DNA of 64,000 nucleotides, taken from the NCBI GenBank assembly GCA_012932865.1, contig SAXG01000016.1, forward strand, positions 124,001 through 188,000, in the 5' to 3' direction. The first letter of the stretch is position 1. The number at the start of each line of letters is the position of its first letter. The translations under genes and the position numbers were made by a program. Shown piece by piece: positions 38,449 to 48,988 of this stretch. The notes beneath the pieces are model-generated. The model was not told the origin of the DNA, made no database searches, and was given only the letters and a program-made list of their open reading frames with translations. Source of the DNA: Amylostereum areolatum (Eukaryota > Basidiomycota > Agaricomycetes > Russulales > Stereaceae).

Positions 38449-38507
38449 CCTCGCCCTACTCTATTCCCAATCTACTCAATCAAGAACTGTTCCCTTTCCC
38501 ATCTACC

Positions 38508-39447
38508 ATGGCAGAAAAACAGGAGCATTTGGTCCTCTATACTAACAAGGTACGGATGTTTGCGTTCACCCGCTCCTTGGAGTTGACGGATCTCGTTTTT
38601 CGCCGCTACTAACACCCAATTTCGCAGCGTTCGCCTTACGCTCTCCGAGTACGGCCAACCGTACATCGTTCTGCATCGAGCGCGGGATTGACTTTGCCTC
38701 ATTAATCTACAGGTCGAACTTGCCCTGGCAGAAGCAAAGATCGAGGTGATCAAATGCGAGGTCGACTTCGACGATAAACCAGAGTGGTTCTCTCGAGCCA
38801 ACCCGATGACGGGACAGGTATGGTCGAGTTATCGGCTGCCGTACGCACCATTCATGTTGATCGCATATTCCAGGTTCCTGCCATCGCCTACGGCGGACCG
38901 CCCACCGCCCCCGAAGACCCCTCTCCCGAGTCCAAGAAGCTCACCGACTCGCTCGTCCTCCTCGAGTTCATCGCCGACCTCTACCCCTCCTCGGGTCTGA
39001 TGCCCTCCGACCCCGTCGAGCGTGCCCATGTCCGTTTCTTCCTGGAGTCCTTTCGCCGGCGCGTCTCTCCTAGCATCCCCAAGATCATCGAAGGTCTCTC
39101 CGACCTCCAGGACCTGCTTCCGCCCACCGGACTCGTCGCCGGGGAAAGATACACCATCGCCGACGCCACCCTCACCCCCCTCTTGTCCCGGTTGAACGTG
39201 TTCCTGGGAAGACTGTTGGAGGACGAAGACTCGAAGGCAGCGTACGAATTGTTATTCAGGAGCGAAAAGTTCGCGCGGTTGCAAAGGTATTGGGCGGATA
39301 TTCGCTCAAGAGAGAGCTGGAAGGTGGTAGATGAGGTATGTACCTTAGATGTCCCGGACCCGTGGAGTAAGAAAATGATTGACATTGACCGTCTCCTAGG
39401 ACATCATCTATGCGTATTTGAAGAAACGTTTGGCAGAGGATACTTGA
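38508..39447 (+). CDS. Glutathione S-transferase (URE2p/omega-like), copy 1
   Basis: There are five exons. Exon 1 is MAEKQEHLVLYTNK. After a 90-bp intron comes RSPYALR, the active-site turn of the thioredoxin-like domain. Next are VELALAEAKIEVIKCEVDF and WFSRANPMTGQ, then VPAIAYGG (the cis-Pro loop that binds glutathione) and LTDSLVLLEFIADLYP. The helical C-terminal domain begins RAHVRFFLESFRRRV and includes LVAGERYTIADATLTPLL, with the conserved Asp of the GST N-capping box. The last exon is DIIYAYLKKRLAEDT. All frames are intact. Cys is absent at the catalytic turn (RSPY), so it is probably a Ser/Tyr-type rather than a strict omega GST. A near-identical paralogue lies at 48989-49896. Confidence 0.88.
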
Positions 39448-39654
39448 CGAGACGTGGACTTGTCCTGTATGAGTGTGATCATGATCCGACGACAGAGATT
39501 ATACACACTTGCGTATACACATACCTGTATCAAATAAGCGCGCTTTGGCAGGCTATCTGGCCATGCCTTCGACAATGTGTGGTCCGGAGCACAACTGCGC
39601 CGCTGAACCGCTGACCGACGCAGTGACCGTGTGAACGTGAACGTCGGTGCGGGT

Positions 39655-39696
39655 CCACGTGGGCGTCTGTCGGGATCCCAACAAGCGCCCACGTGG
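39655..39696. repeat. Near-perfect 42-bp palindrome, copy 2
   Basis: Exact 11-bp outer arms (CCACGTGGGCG and its complement) surround an inner GGGATCCC-centred palindrome. The copy at 37371-37411 differs by only a few bases, and the similarity continues into the following CGGAGCGCC. It marks the 5' side of the decayed duplicate that follows. Confidence 0.85.
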
Positions 39697-39789
39697 CGGA
39701 GCGCCCGAGCCTGCCCGAGCGCCTCCGAGCGCGGGGATGCCGAATCGCCGATCTATATATTGTCTGCGCCACGAGGACGACGCCGTTTA

Positions 39790-40080
39790 ACGCTATGATG
39801 ATCATGTCAGTCTACTCTTTCACGCTCAAACCACACCTCCTCGTCCTATCTGCACCGAAGACACGCTCTTCACGCACGCAAGCGCTTCGCACAGACAGGT
39901 CGAAGTTCGAAACGGCGGGCGCGCCGCTTGTGCTACAAGGAGGGGGGGGCGGGCGGACATGTAGGAGAAGAGGAGTGGGCGGTGGCGGTGGAGAAGGCGG
40001 TGAATAGGCTGGCGGGGAGGGATGTGGCGCCGGGGACGATGTGGTCCCTCGTGTACGTATGTCTCTACTGTATTTTATTT
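39790..40080 (+). pseudogene. Degenerate duplicate of the small conserved gene at 37444-38123
   Basis: The stretch encoding YSFTLKPHLLVL matches YPFTLEPHLLAL of the upstream gene. The block ETAGAPLVLQGG matches EPAGAPLVPTKT. The nucleotide similarity carries on through the stop region into the 3' flank (TGTACGT, then TATTTTATTTCTTTTC). The first half of the gene is absent, the charged helix is largely deleted and the frame ends early. Together with the shared palindrome upstream this is a decayed segmental duplicate, about 130 bp from the left end of the Plavaka element. Confidence 0.7.
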
Positions 40081-40215
40081 CTTTTCCCAGCTTCGTGCCT
40101 CGTGTCATCCCGAGGACGAGAATTGACCGTTCCATCATCCATGACAGTAACATAGGCATGGTCGCTCGCATGGAGAAATTTTCTTTTCGTAAGATCGGCA
40201 CGGTACCGAGCGGTG

Positions 40216-40245
40216 CATCAGGGAAAGCCTCTCCCGCAAATGCCG
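40216..40245 (+). repeat. Left terminal inverted repeat of the Plavaka element
   Basis: It begins CATCAGGGAAAGCCTCTCCC and is preceded by the putative target duplication TG. It shares its first 7 bases with the MITE end at 55663. Confidence 0.75.
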
Positions 40246-40375
40246 CGCCAAGGTCCTCTAATTAGCGTGCCGTTTAGATGGTGCCCTCTAAGGCGGTCTA
40301 GTACGTCAAAAGGTGTCTAAGTCAAGTCCGAGGTTTTTAGAGGTTACACACATTGTCATTGTACGGACTCTCGGG

Positions 40376-43300
40376 CTAAAATACGGTCCTGTATGTATGG
40401 TGATCGAGGAATGAGCTGACACGGAATTTAGTACACTCCTCAAGGACATTATAGCTTGTCCAATGACGGGGAGCGGTCGCACCGAAACGCGGGAAGAGCT
40501 GGACACTCCGTTGGATGTCTTCGATAGGGATGATTTCGGCGTCGCGTCGCCCATTGTGCACGGAACGAGACACACGGTACATCTGTGTGTCATCTTCTGG
40601 CTCCTTTGCGAACGGCGTGAACCACTCGATGTAGGCAAGGTGTTGTGGGGGTGTCGGACGTGTGGGTAGGTAGACGGTGTCGGCCGTCTTGGCAGATAGT
40701 CGGAAGACCACGCGCACTTGTGCGACGCGGTAGCCTTGGTCATGACCGGTCAGCGGTGAAATCTCAGACGAGCAGCAAAGCTCACCTGCTACGCCGCGAG
40801 CACCTCCAGCTCCCGATTTAACCAACACGGTGTCAAACCGACCGGGAACGATACGTCCACGGGTGTCCCGCCGCTGAGGGCGAACATGGACAGCATCTTG
40901 CTCGTCTTTTCCGTCCTCGCGTTGCAGAGCGTCGTGATTCCAGAGCTTAATCTTGTGATACACGGCGATAGGTCTGGTCGGGATGAGTGTGTTATCAGCT
41001 TCGTGACGCGCGGGCCCAGGACCGAGATCTGGGTAGTTACACTTGACAATGAATGCTGCGAGTGCATCGGAAAAGTCAACGGCGCCGTACAGTTCATGGA
41101 GTCGATCGAACGAGACGGCTGGGAGTGTTGGATGTTTCGTCATCTGGGTGTGCATGTGAAGGTGCACCTCTGGTGTCCGTTCCGAAGTGATAGGAGGGTG
41201 CCCCGAAGAGCGCCACTGAATGAACGCCGCATGCGCGTTGACCTTCTCGCGACGTTCGAGCCATGCCGTCATTTGTGGATATTCATCTTTTCGGTTGGTA
41301 GCCCTGTACGCGTCTTTCGCAAAGTCGATGTGCAGGCGTTCCGATTGCTCCGTGTTGCTGTTATCTGTTGTACCGAAGAGCACGATGCTTGGCGAGTAGT
41401 GCCGTGCACCATGAACTTTCGGAAGGTTGAAATCCAGCCGGATTCCGAGATCAATGAAGATCGATTTATTGTCGTGGAAGCGCCGAAGAGCATCGTCCAT
41501 CTGCGCAAGGGTTTCATCGGTATGGGATGGATATTGGGCAAGGTAGAGGAAGTCGAGAATTCCTCGAACGGCGCGGATGAGGCGGGCAGGACTGCGGCCA
41601 TCTGGGAGAGGAAGATCTGCAATCAGACCAAGGAGAATGCGCGCGATGTGCTTGTGCTCTGTACCCGACACCCGGACAAGCGAGCTGATCCCATGTGTGA
41701 AGAGGCGAGCGTGGTGGTTGGGTGGCATCCGATGACAACGGGCATCAATTTCGTCGGGCCCAAATGCTTGCGGGTCCGAAATCCATGCAATGACATGCTT
41801 GATGACTCCTTGATACATCTGGTGGAGGATATCGGGTGTGCATGAGGCAAAGATGTTTACATAGGGCAAATCTTCCCAGAACGGATGGAAGATAGGGCGG
41901 AGGCGCGCCTCACGACATGCAGCGTGGTAGGTTGTGGGATCACCATCGGCCAGTTCAAAGACGTCCAATGCGTCGTCGGCATCACGGAAATCGAGGTCTG
42001 TGTCATCATCGTACTCTCCGAGAAGAGCGTGCAGAATCGGACATCTTGGACAGTCACCATAGAGTGTTGCCGTCACAAGAACCTGCTCCGGATAATCCCC
42101 AACGAATATAGCATAGATGGGATGACAGCGACGCCAAACGCCATCACCGCTGACCATGGCGATTCCGGTTTCTCCGATGTCCTTGATGGGTGCAAGAATC
42201 CGACGCATGCACTCATGGAAAATGTTGCCGGTTGCACGGCGTCGGGCAGCCTTGTTGGAGATGTGGTCCAGTTTTGCTGTGGGCAGGTAGCCAATGAGGA
42301 CTTGCGCCCGACGGGAGGGCTTGCGACGGATGTCCTTCGGGATGTTTCCGATTGTCATGTAGACCGGGTATGCTGTCTTCCCGTGAAAGAGCGTGAGCTG
42401 AGTCTTGTCTGATGATATGATGAGGGGGATGATTGTTGCGCCAGGGAGTTTTGCCTCAATGCTTGTCTGCGGAAGAGAAAATTTGTGTTAGGTCGGAGGA
42501 GGGAACCGTAGAAGATGATGCCAAGCACCTGCACGTTCCACCACCAAGTGCCCGTGTTCATCTCATCGTACATCCGAATCGTCATGTCGGCATCTTGGTA
42601 GTGGCGCTCCGGGACCGTGATCAGGTGTTGCGCAAATTCGGGGGTCGCCGTACAGCGCGCGGATGCAAGGAACAATGTCGCGAAAGTACACCTCAAAGTT
42701 CTCGCCACCGACCTGGATCTCCTCCATCGTGAACTTCGGCCGACCAGGCAGTTGTTCGTCGATGATCTTGTTGAGCTGAGCCGACGAGCAGAATGAGAGG
42801 TCGAGTTTCTCGGCAAGCTAAGTAAAAGAGGGTAATGAGCATTGAACTTGACGCGTGATCACTGGCAATTGGATGCATACCTCGTCCATCTGGAGGAGCT
42901 CAGAGACCGCGGTCGATGTTGGCCCACGTGTTTTGGCCCAGTAAGCCATGGACCAGTCGAGTTTCGACTTGAACGGTGCCCAGATGTTTCCCGCACTCCC
43001 AGATTCCAAATGCGAACGCAGAGTGTCGTACTGTGACGCAGATACCTCTAAAGTGAGAGGTGCGCCAGCGCTCTCGCTCGGGAACGGCACGATCGTCGGG
43101 TGCACCCAGAGCTTTCCTTCAACACGTTGCCGTTCTTCGGGTGTAAAGAGGCGGCCAGAAGTATCTTGCGGAGCCGCTAGTTCGTCTGCAGGCAGTTCTC
43201 CTGGCGCCGATTGGGGTGCATTCGGGTTGATTACGGGCTCCAAGACGCGCCCGAGCTCCTCAAAGTTTCGCACATCCTCCTCTTCATCCGCTTCATCTTC

Positions 43301-43684
43301 TTCCGTGGTTCCTTGATTCCTGTCAGAGACCGACATAGGAGCCGGAAAAACATTGTCGACATCCATAGGAGTTGCACGAGGATTATCGGCAGTGTTGCCA
43401 GCTGGATTGTCGAGTCCGAGTTCGGCAGGTGTATAACTTTCCGAAAAGTAGTCTGCGCCGACGCCCGTGTTCTCTGCTGATAGGTTCTCCGCAACTTGAG
43501 GATTTGGCGGTGCCATAAGACCGGGGAACAGGCTTTCTTGAAGAGCCTGGTATGCGGTGTGAGCAGCTTTGCATTCCTCGCGCGCAGTCTGTCTCCAGTG
43601 GTTTGTACGCCCGCGCGGCGAGAAGTTTTTGCTGCATCCGTTGCAAACTACGGAAGCCTTGGCTGTGGGCAGCTGATACGCCAT
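40376..43684 (-). CDS. Plavaka transposase
   Basis: The start is taken at the ATG at 43684 (MAYQLPTAKASVVCNGC), because upstream sequence in frame has no ATG. Exon 1 has a zinc-finger-like CNGC...H...C motif and a long acidic region. Exon 2 (42819-42554) contains LAEKLDLSFCSSAQLNKII and TGTWWWNVQ. Exon 3 begins TSIEAKLPGATIIPLIISSD and has KTQLTLFHGKTAYPVY, TIGNIPKDIRRKPSRRAQ, GDGVWRRCHPI and VGDYPEQVLVTA, all hallmarks of the family. Distal parts include PDILHQMYQGVIKH and HARRHYSP-like segments. It catalyses cut-and-paste movement of the element. A fifth C in the run at 42640-42644 shifts the frame between LYGDP and EFAQHL, so as written the protein is broken. This could be an assembly error or real decay. 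Confidence 0.88.
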
Positions 43685-44000
43685 GAGGATACAGCGTGTG
43701 TTGGAGGTCGTGATGTGGAGGAGAGAAGGGTGCGTTATATCCAATTTCACTATGCGCGGAGGAAATCAGCCGCCTAAATTCACCAAGTCCGTCTAAAACT
43801 CACCAAGACCCCACCAGACGTGAGAGTGCTCACGCTCCGCAGAGCCCGCACTATTACGAAACCTACGGCCATGTCAGCAAACGGCGCAGGACTTATATTT
43901 GTACGCTCACCTCGCCGTGTCGACAGGCATCCTCGCTCTTCTTCCTCTTCCCCACTTTCCTTCTCCCCTCTTTTTCTTTTCCGTCCCCCCCGTCAACGGC

Positions 44001-46536
44001 ATGAGTTACCAGTCACGCACATTGAGAACGTCGCAGCGCAACACTTCCTCGGCCTCTGGGACCGCCAGCGCGGCACTCTCGCCAGCGCAGAAGGCTGCTG
44101 CTACTCGTGCTCGCACCAAGGCGTCGAAGGCTGCCGCTGCAGCGCAATTACAGCGAGAGCAAGCTCCTGTGGATGGTACGTCAATAGCTTTTCCCATCGA
44201 ATCACAGACCACTTACCATTTTTTTTTCCGCTGGCTCCGTGGGCCGTGGCCGAAATAGATGTTGCATCCGAGCCTGTTACTGCCGGTATGTTGTATTGCT
44301 GTCTTTGTTGGTGTCTTCCGACGCTCACACTTCCCTCCTTTAGCTGCGGGCAAGAAACGAAAGGGGGGGAAAGGTGTTCAGGCCAATGGCCCAGCGGCGA
44401 AGAAGTCAAAAACTCGGAAGTGTGAGTACGTTCGCGTTCAATCGCGTGTGTTCCCACGGGCTGACATTGTCGTTCCACTTTCTTTAGCGCGCGCTCCTCA
44501 GCTTGTTCTTCAAGAGGACGAGCTTCCACCGGTTGCACTCAAGCTCTACGTGGACGGGACGAAAGGCAAGGCAAAGGCGGTTACCTCGGGTCACACAGGT
44601 GTTGCCATGATTGAGGTACATAACTTTCACTTTGTATCAGGTTCCGAGTTGCTGATTGACGGATTTGTTTGTAGGACGAAAACGACGATGACGACGATAA
44701 CGGCCTCTCGCCGCTCTCCGAAGACGATTTTGACGCGATCGAAGATGACGACGGGGACGAGTTGGCGAAGACGAACCCGACGCAGTTCCAGCGTCAGGTG
44801 AACCTCGAGGTATGTGTTGTCCTTAACCTCCTCAAGTGCAGCATGCTAACGGATACTATAGCGTCCTACATGGCTCTCCAGTGCAAATTCGGCTGCGTCT
44901 TCAAGCCCATCTTTCGTTCCCATTGATCCTTGCCTGAGTCGCCTCGATGCCCCTCAAGCCGTTGCGGGACCGTCGACTTCTAACACAGCTCCTTCTCCTC
45001 CGTCCGCCGTCCCTCCTGTTGCCCCGGTCTCGGCTCCTCTTCCTCCACCCATTCCTGTTTCTGTCCCCGCCGCCGTTCCATCCGCTGCCGCTGCCACCAC
45101 CGCTGCCGCTGCCCCATCCGCTGCCACTACCGCTGCTTCTGCCACCGCTGCCGCCGCTCCATCCGCTGCCGCCGCCGCTGCCGCCGCTCCACCCGCTGCC
45201 GCTGCCGCTGCCGCCGCCGCCGCCACGGCTCCTCCTCCTGCCACGGCTCCTTCCACGGCTCTTCCTGTCACAGCTGTTGATGCTGCCCTCGGAGAGCAGG
45301 TCCAAGTTAACGAAGATACCACTGGAGGTAATGTCCGCCAGAGATACCTTTGGCGAATTTTAGGTCTCATAGGCGACCGATTTGTCTCTGATGCTGAAGG
45401 TCCTCTAGCGGCCGGCGTGATCAACCTTCCACCAGCAACGGTCGGAGGCGAGTTTCCGGAGAATACAAACTTGGTGCTGGGAGGCCCACATCAGCGGATG
45501 TCACTTCGAGTGCAATCGCACATCGTTCAACTTGGAATCCGCGGCGCTTTCGTTCAGATTATATACGAGATCCTTCTAGTCCACGGGTTTCCCGATGCGA
45601 CGCTCAGTGAGACATTCTCGCGCAATGCACTGATCCGAGCGGCGTCTCTCCGCGATGTCTGTATCGACATGCACCGCCGTTTGCTCCAGGAACCCGGGTA
45701 CATCAACCGTCTCATTCCCTTGGTAAGTCAGTTTGGATTTTTCCTGGCAGCACGGTTCTCAGACCATTTTGTACTAGCCCATCGCTCGCATTGGTATCTT
45801 TCGCTTGAAGTTCAAGGAATCCAGCGACAATCACATCGTCGGAATGTACAACCTGCTTCCTGAAGGGGAGCAGAGTCAAGCGGCAGTAGCTTTCGCTGTC
45901 CGGGATTATAACTACATATTCCGTCGCAACTCTCCGGTGTGTTTTCACTGGTCATGTCTCTGTGGGTTTCTACTGACTTATAGTATCATACTGTAGGATG
46001 GGTTGACTGGGGCTGTGCGCCGTGGTCAACCTTACCGTCACCCAATCGGGATCACAATTCTTCACCAGACCATTTTCGCAAAGGGAATTCCGGACGGCTT
46101 CCGCGATAGGCTCCCGTTTACAATTGACTCGGTAACTAACGAGCGTCGCATCGAGCTCCCGAAGGCAATGGTTGCACTGGCATTTACAGCGGTGAGTGAC
46201 TCATTTTGATCTCAATATGATAAACCTTTGCTTATCCTTGTGTAGGTTTACGCATCTCTGCACGAGCGTCGATCCGGGCATCATGTCAAGTCCGATTTCT
46301 CGGCGGGGACATACCTGGATGTGTACGGTGGCCATATTGCCACTTTGAACGAGATGGAGAACACTCGCCCCCCGTTCTACCACAGCTTCATGTCCGGTTT
46401 GTACACGGCGGCTTTGTAAGTTGTTTCCCTAGCTTTTCAATCCATTCCACTCATTTATCTGTCTAGAACAGGCCCTTTGTCGGTGCTGCCCGCCCCCGGT
46501 GTTCCTGCTGCATTGATTGACTATAATGATGAGTAG
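44001..46536 (+). CDS. Second Plavaka gene, DUF6532-like protein
   Basis: It starts at the ATG at 44001 (MSYQSRTLRTSQRN). The N-terminal third is Ala/Lys-rich with a basic stretch (GKKRKGGKG, AAKKSKTRK) that looks like a nuclear signal. An acidic run follows (DENDDDDDNGLSPLSEDDFD), then a long Ala/Pro low-complexity region. The C-terminal half is folded: VRQRYLWRILGLIGDRFV, GGPHQRMSLRVQSH, DVCIDMHRRLLQEPGYI, then IFRLKFKESSDNHIVGMYN and VYASLHERRSGHH. After that come FSAGTYLDVYGGHIATL and a last exon ending LIDYNDE. At least eight introns were inferred. The C-terminal pattern resembles the DUF6532 proteins commonly encoded beside Plavaka transposases. The role is unknown, possibly DNA binding or regulation of transposition. 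Confidence 0.7.
45066..45250. repeat. Ala/Pro-coding GCTGCC low-complexity tract
   Basis: About 185 bp of GCTGCC, GCCGCC and CCATCC/CCACCC units encode poly-Ala interrupted by Pro and Ser inside the second Plavaka gene. Unequal slippage is likely here. Confidence 0.85.
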
Positions 46537-46995
46537 ATGTGTGTCCCCCTCCCGCTACGCTTACGTTCACTTCCGCTTTAGTCGATTCTCGTAATATGTG
46601 TTCGTGTACAATGGTTCTCGCTCCTGCTCTATTTCCCCTCGCATCCGTAGCTTCATCCCCCCCCTCCGCTCATTCATTAACGCTTAGTTTACAATCCGTG
46701 CCTCGTGCTAATGTATGAAAAATGGATACCCGGTTTCTCTAATGGTGTCTGAGCAAGCCCCAAAAGCCGTGACAAAGGCAGGACAACGGTATCTAAAAGT
46801 GAACCAAACCTATGTTGTGAAAATGCTTGGATGCTGTTGAGATCAGTTTGAGACCACTGTTGGTGTGCGGCTGGACCGAGATTGTACCGTCTTGAGAAAC
46901 CATTAGCCGCTAAATTAGATCTAGTAGTAAGAGGACCTTCCTAAACACGTCAAATCCTCTAACTCGCCGTTTAGGTCCAATATCCTCCAAAAAGA

Positions 46996-47025
46996 TCCAA
47001 TTCGCACGAGAGGTTTTTACAGATG
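46996..47025 (-). repeat. Right terminal inverted repeat of the Plavaka element
   Basis: Read on the - strand it begins CATCTGTAAAAACCTCTCGT, matching the left end at about three quarters of the first 20 positions. TG follows directly outside. Confidence 0.72.
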
Positions 47026-47065
47026 TGAGTGTTCGGGCGTGGTTTCACTCCTGGAACTTGAAGCC

Positions 47066-47073
47066 TATATAAA
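47066..47073 (+). promoter_or_regulatory. TATA box of the mpaB-like gene
   Basis: TATATAAA lies about 55 bp before the ATG at 47127 and only about 40 bp from the right end of the Plavaka element. The transposon therefore supplies most of what would be upstream promoter sequence. Confidence 0.55.
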
Positions 47074-47126
47074 CGTTGCCATTTTATATCTTCCAGTCAG
47101 ATTCCATCCAACCGAACCCGAGCAAC

Positions 47127-48845
47127 ATGCCAGAATTTCCCTCGTTGCCCGCTACCCTTCGCGACGTGCGTAGAGGCGCGGAAACGATCCGCGTCGTGGA
47201 GTCGGAGGACACCTTGCATCTTCGAGACGGGGATGTCGTCACGACGTTCTTTGGCCGGTTTACATGGGATTCTCACTGCGTGTCCTACGCCGACGCGGAA
47301 AGGCAAGTCGTGCTGTGGCGAGATCGCGTGGATACTCATCATGACATGTGTGTTAGATGGGTGCGAGAGGGAGACCCGTTATGTGACGCTGCCATCGAGG
47401 AGATGGCCCCCGGTGTATCTTGTAGCATGGGCATCGATCTCTTCGCTGCGCTCGAGGAGCACGTCTGTGTCCACCCGGAAGGGAATGCTCGCAAGTTCCT
47501 CGATCACGTCCTCCACCCTCCGCCTCCGGACCTTCTCGCCTCCCAGGAAGATGTGGACGTCGCGACGGATTTTTTCCTTGACCATGCTATTCATATCGCC
47601 GAAGCACTCATCTTCTTTAGTCTCGTCGGAGGTTTCTCCAGGTAGATGCTTTGTTTCAGCTGAACGCTCCTTACTAACATGTACGTCCATCCAGCCCGCG
47701 CATCATGAAGACCCTCAAGTCGGTCTCTCACCTCCTACCGTCGCGGATGTCGCCTGACTCATCGGCCAAGGCCCAGGGCGACAAAACGTACACCCGCCTC
47801 GTGGAGACGTTTCAATTTGTGCTCGATGTACTGAACTGCACATCCGGCGCCCAACCGTCCAACGGACCCGTCTCGCAAGCGGGAAAGCATAATCTGCTTC
47901 CCGGAGGGGCAGGGTGGAGGTCCATCGTCCAAGTGCGCATGTTGCACGGAATCATGCGCAGGCGAGCCCGACAACGGCTTTCCCGGTCGGGCGAGGACGC
48001 CGTCGAGTATGATGCCATAAACCAGATGGATATGAGCGCGACGTGAGTGCGGCAGCCATTACTTCGTCAACTACCGATTGTTGAGGAAGACACAACGCAG
48101 CCTTGCCAGCTTTTCCGCTGCACCCCTCTGGTGTCTCTCTCGCTTCCGCGTCCCCGCCTTGGATCGCCAGGCGCACGCCTACCTTGCCGTATGGCGACAC
48201 GTCGGATTTTACCTCGGCGTCTCCCCGGAAATTCTTCACACCCATTTCTCGACCCCGTTTCTCGTGGACAGATTTTTCGCCTCGAGCAGTATCCATATAC
48301 TGTCGGACCCTCTCAGCACGATGGACGACCGCGATTCGCCCGCCCTCTCCATCATCCGTGCTCTCTCCGATCACCTTCCGATCTACACAAGCTACGAGTT
48401 GGAATGCGCTCTTGCGCGCCATCTTCTCGGCCACATTCTAGCCGACCACATACGCCTCCCGCCCAGCCGGTGGACCGTCCAAGCCAAACTCCGACTCATC
48501 ATCCTCATCCAAAACATTCCCGTATTCTTCGGACGATACTATCCACGTCGAGGCTGGGCGAAGGCGCACCGCGTAATCACGAAGGCGGCCATAGTATCCG
48601 CCGTTCAGAGGACACTTGAGATGCGCAAGGCCGCTTTCCAATCGGCAAGCTCTCCTGGGACGAAGGATCCTGGCGCTGACCTGGAGTGGCGTGCACAGAG
48701 GAACGCGGAGGTGGAAAGGATTTTGGGTGGCGCATTAAAAGGGATGTGGGAGGTAGTAGCTGTCCTTGTGGCGCTGATCTGTGCAGGCTTGGCTGTCGTC
48801 TCGACGTTATGCTCGATATCGTCTGCTGCAAGTAATTTCCACTGA
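47127..48845 (+). CDS. mpaB/rubber-oxygenase-like ER-bound oxygenase (former DUF2236)
   Basis: The start is the ATG at 47127 (MPEFPSLPATLRDV), the first true ATG after the TATA box. There are three exons. Exon 1 has GDPLCDAAIEEM, ALEEHVCVHPEGNARKFLDHVL, and HAIHIAEALIFFSLVGGFS with the last Ser codon split. Exon 2 continues PRIMKTLKSVSHLLPS, TYTRLVETFQFVLDV, GWRSIVQVRMLHGIMRRRAR and INQMDMSAT. Exon 3 begins LASFSAAPLWCLSRF and includes YLAVWRHVGFYLGV, the conserved block carrying a candidate heme-ligand His. It also has HFSTPFLVDRFFASSSIHIL and a C-terminal hydrophobic helix (VVAVLVALICAGLAVVS). The family includes MpaB', a membrane oxygenase that cleaves prenyl side chains, and bacterial rubber oxygenase. 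The substrate here is unknown. The frame is fully intact. Confidence 0.82.
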
Positions 48846-48988
48846 ATCTGTTGCTGACCTTATACAGAAGACAGTCGCTCTCTATTTTGGGACGGCCCAA
48901 TTGCATTGTGCAAGACCGTGTGAACCTGCGAGTCATTGTCGAAGCAGCAACGCTAAAATCATCCTCCCCTTCCTTCAACTTGACCACC

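Larger units (their letters stand above)
40216..47025. mobile_element. Plavaka-type DNA transposon, apparently full length, two genes
   Basis: A 6810-bp element is bounded by imperfect terminal inverted repeats that begin CATC (left CATCAGGGAAAGCCTCTCCC, right end complement CATCTGTAAAAACCTCTCGT). It is flanked by a TG/TG 2-bp duplication at 40214-40215 and 47026-47027. It carries the transposase on the - strand and a second gene on the + strand, divergently arranged around 43.7-44.0 kb. Plavaka elements are CACTA-related transposons abundant in Agaricomycetes. Subterminal motifs (GGTCCTCTAATTAGCG at the left; AGGACCTTCCTAA and CCGTTTAGG at the right) are probable transposase binding sites. 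It lies between the decayed small gene and the mpaB-like gene. Confidence 0.85.

Noticed and set aside
45066..45250. Regular repeat spacing that might suggest a CRISPR-like or minisatellite array
   Set aside because: The units are codon-level Ala/Pro repeats without unique spacers, inside an exon.
33596..48872. A 26-bp near match (GCTGACCTTGTACAGAAG type) at 33604 and 48852
   Set aside because: Similarity ends quickly on both sides and could be chance or very old; there is no structural feature at either copy.
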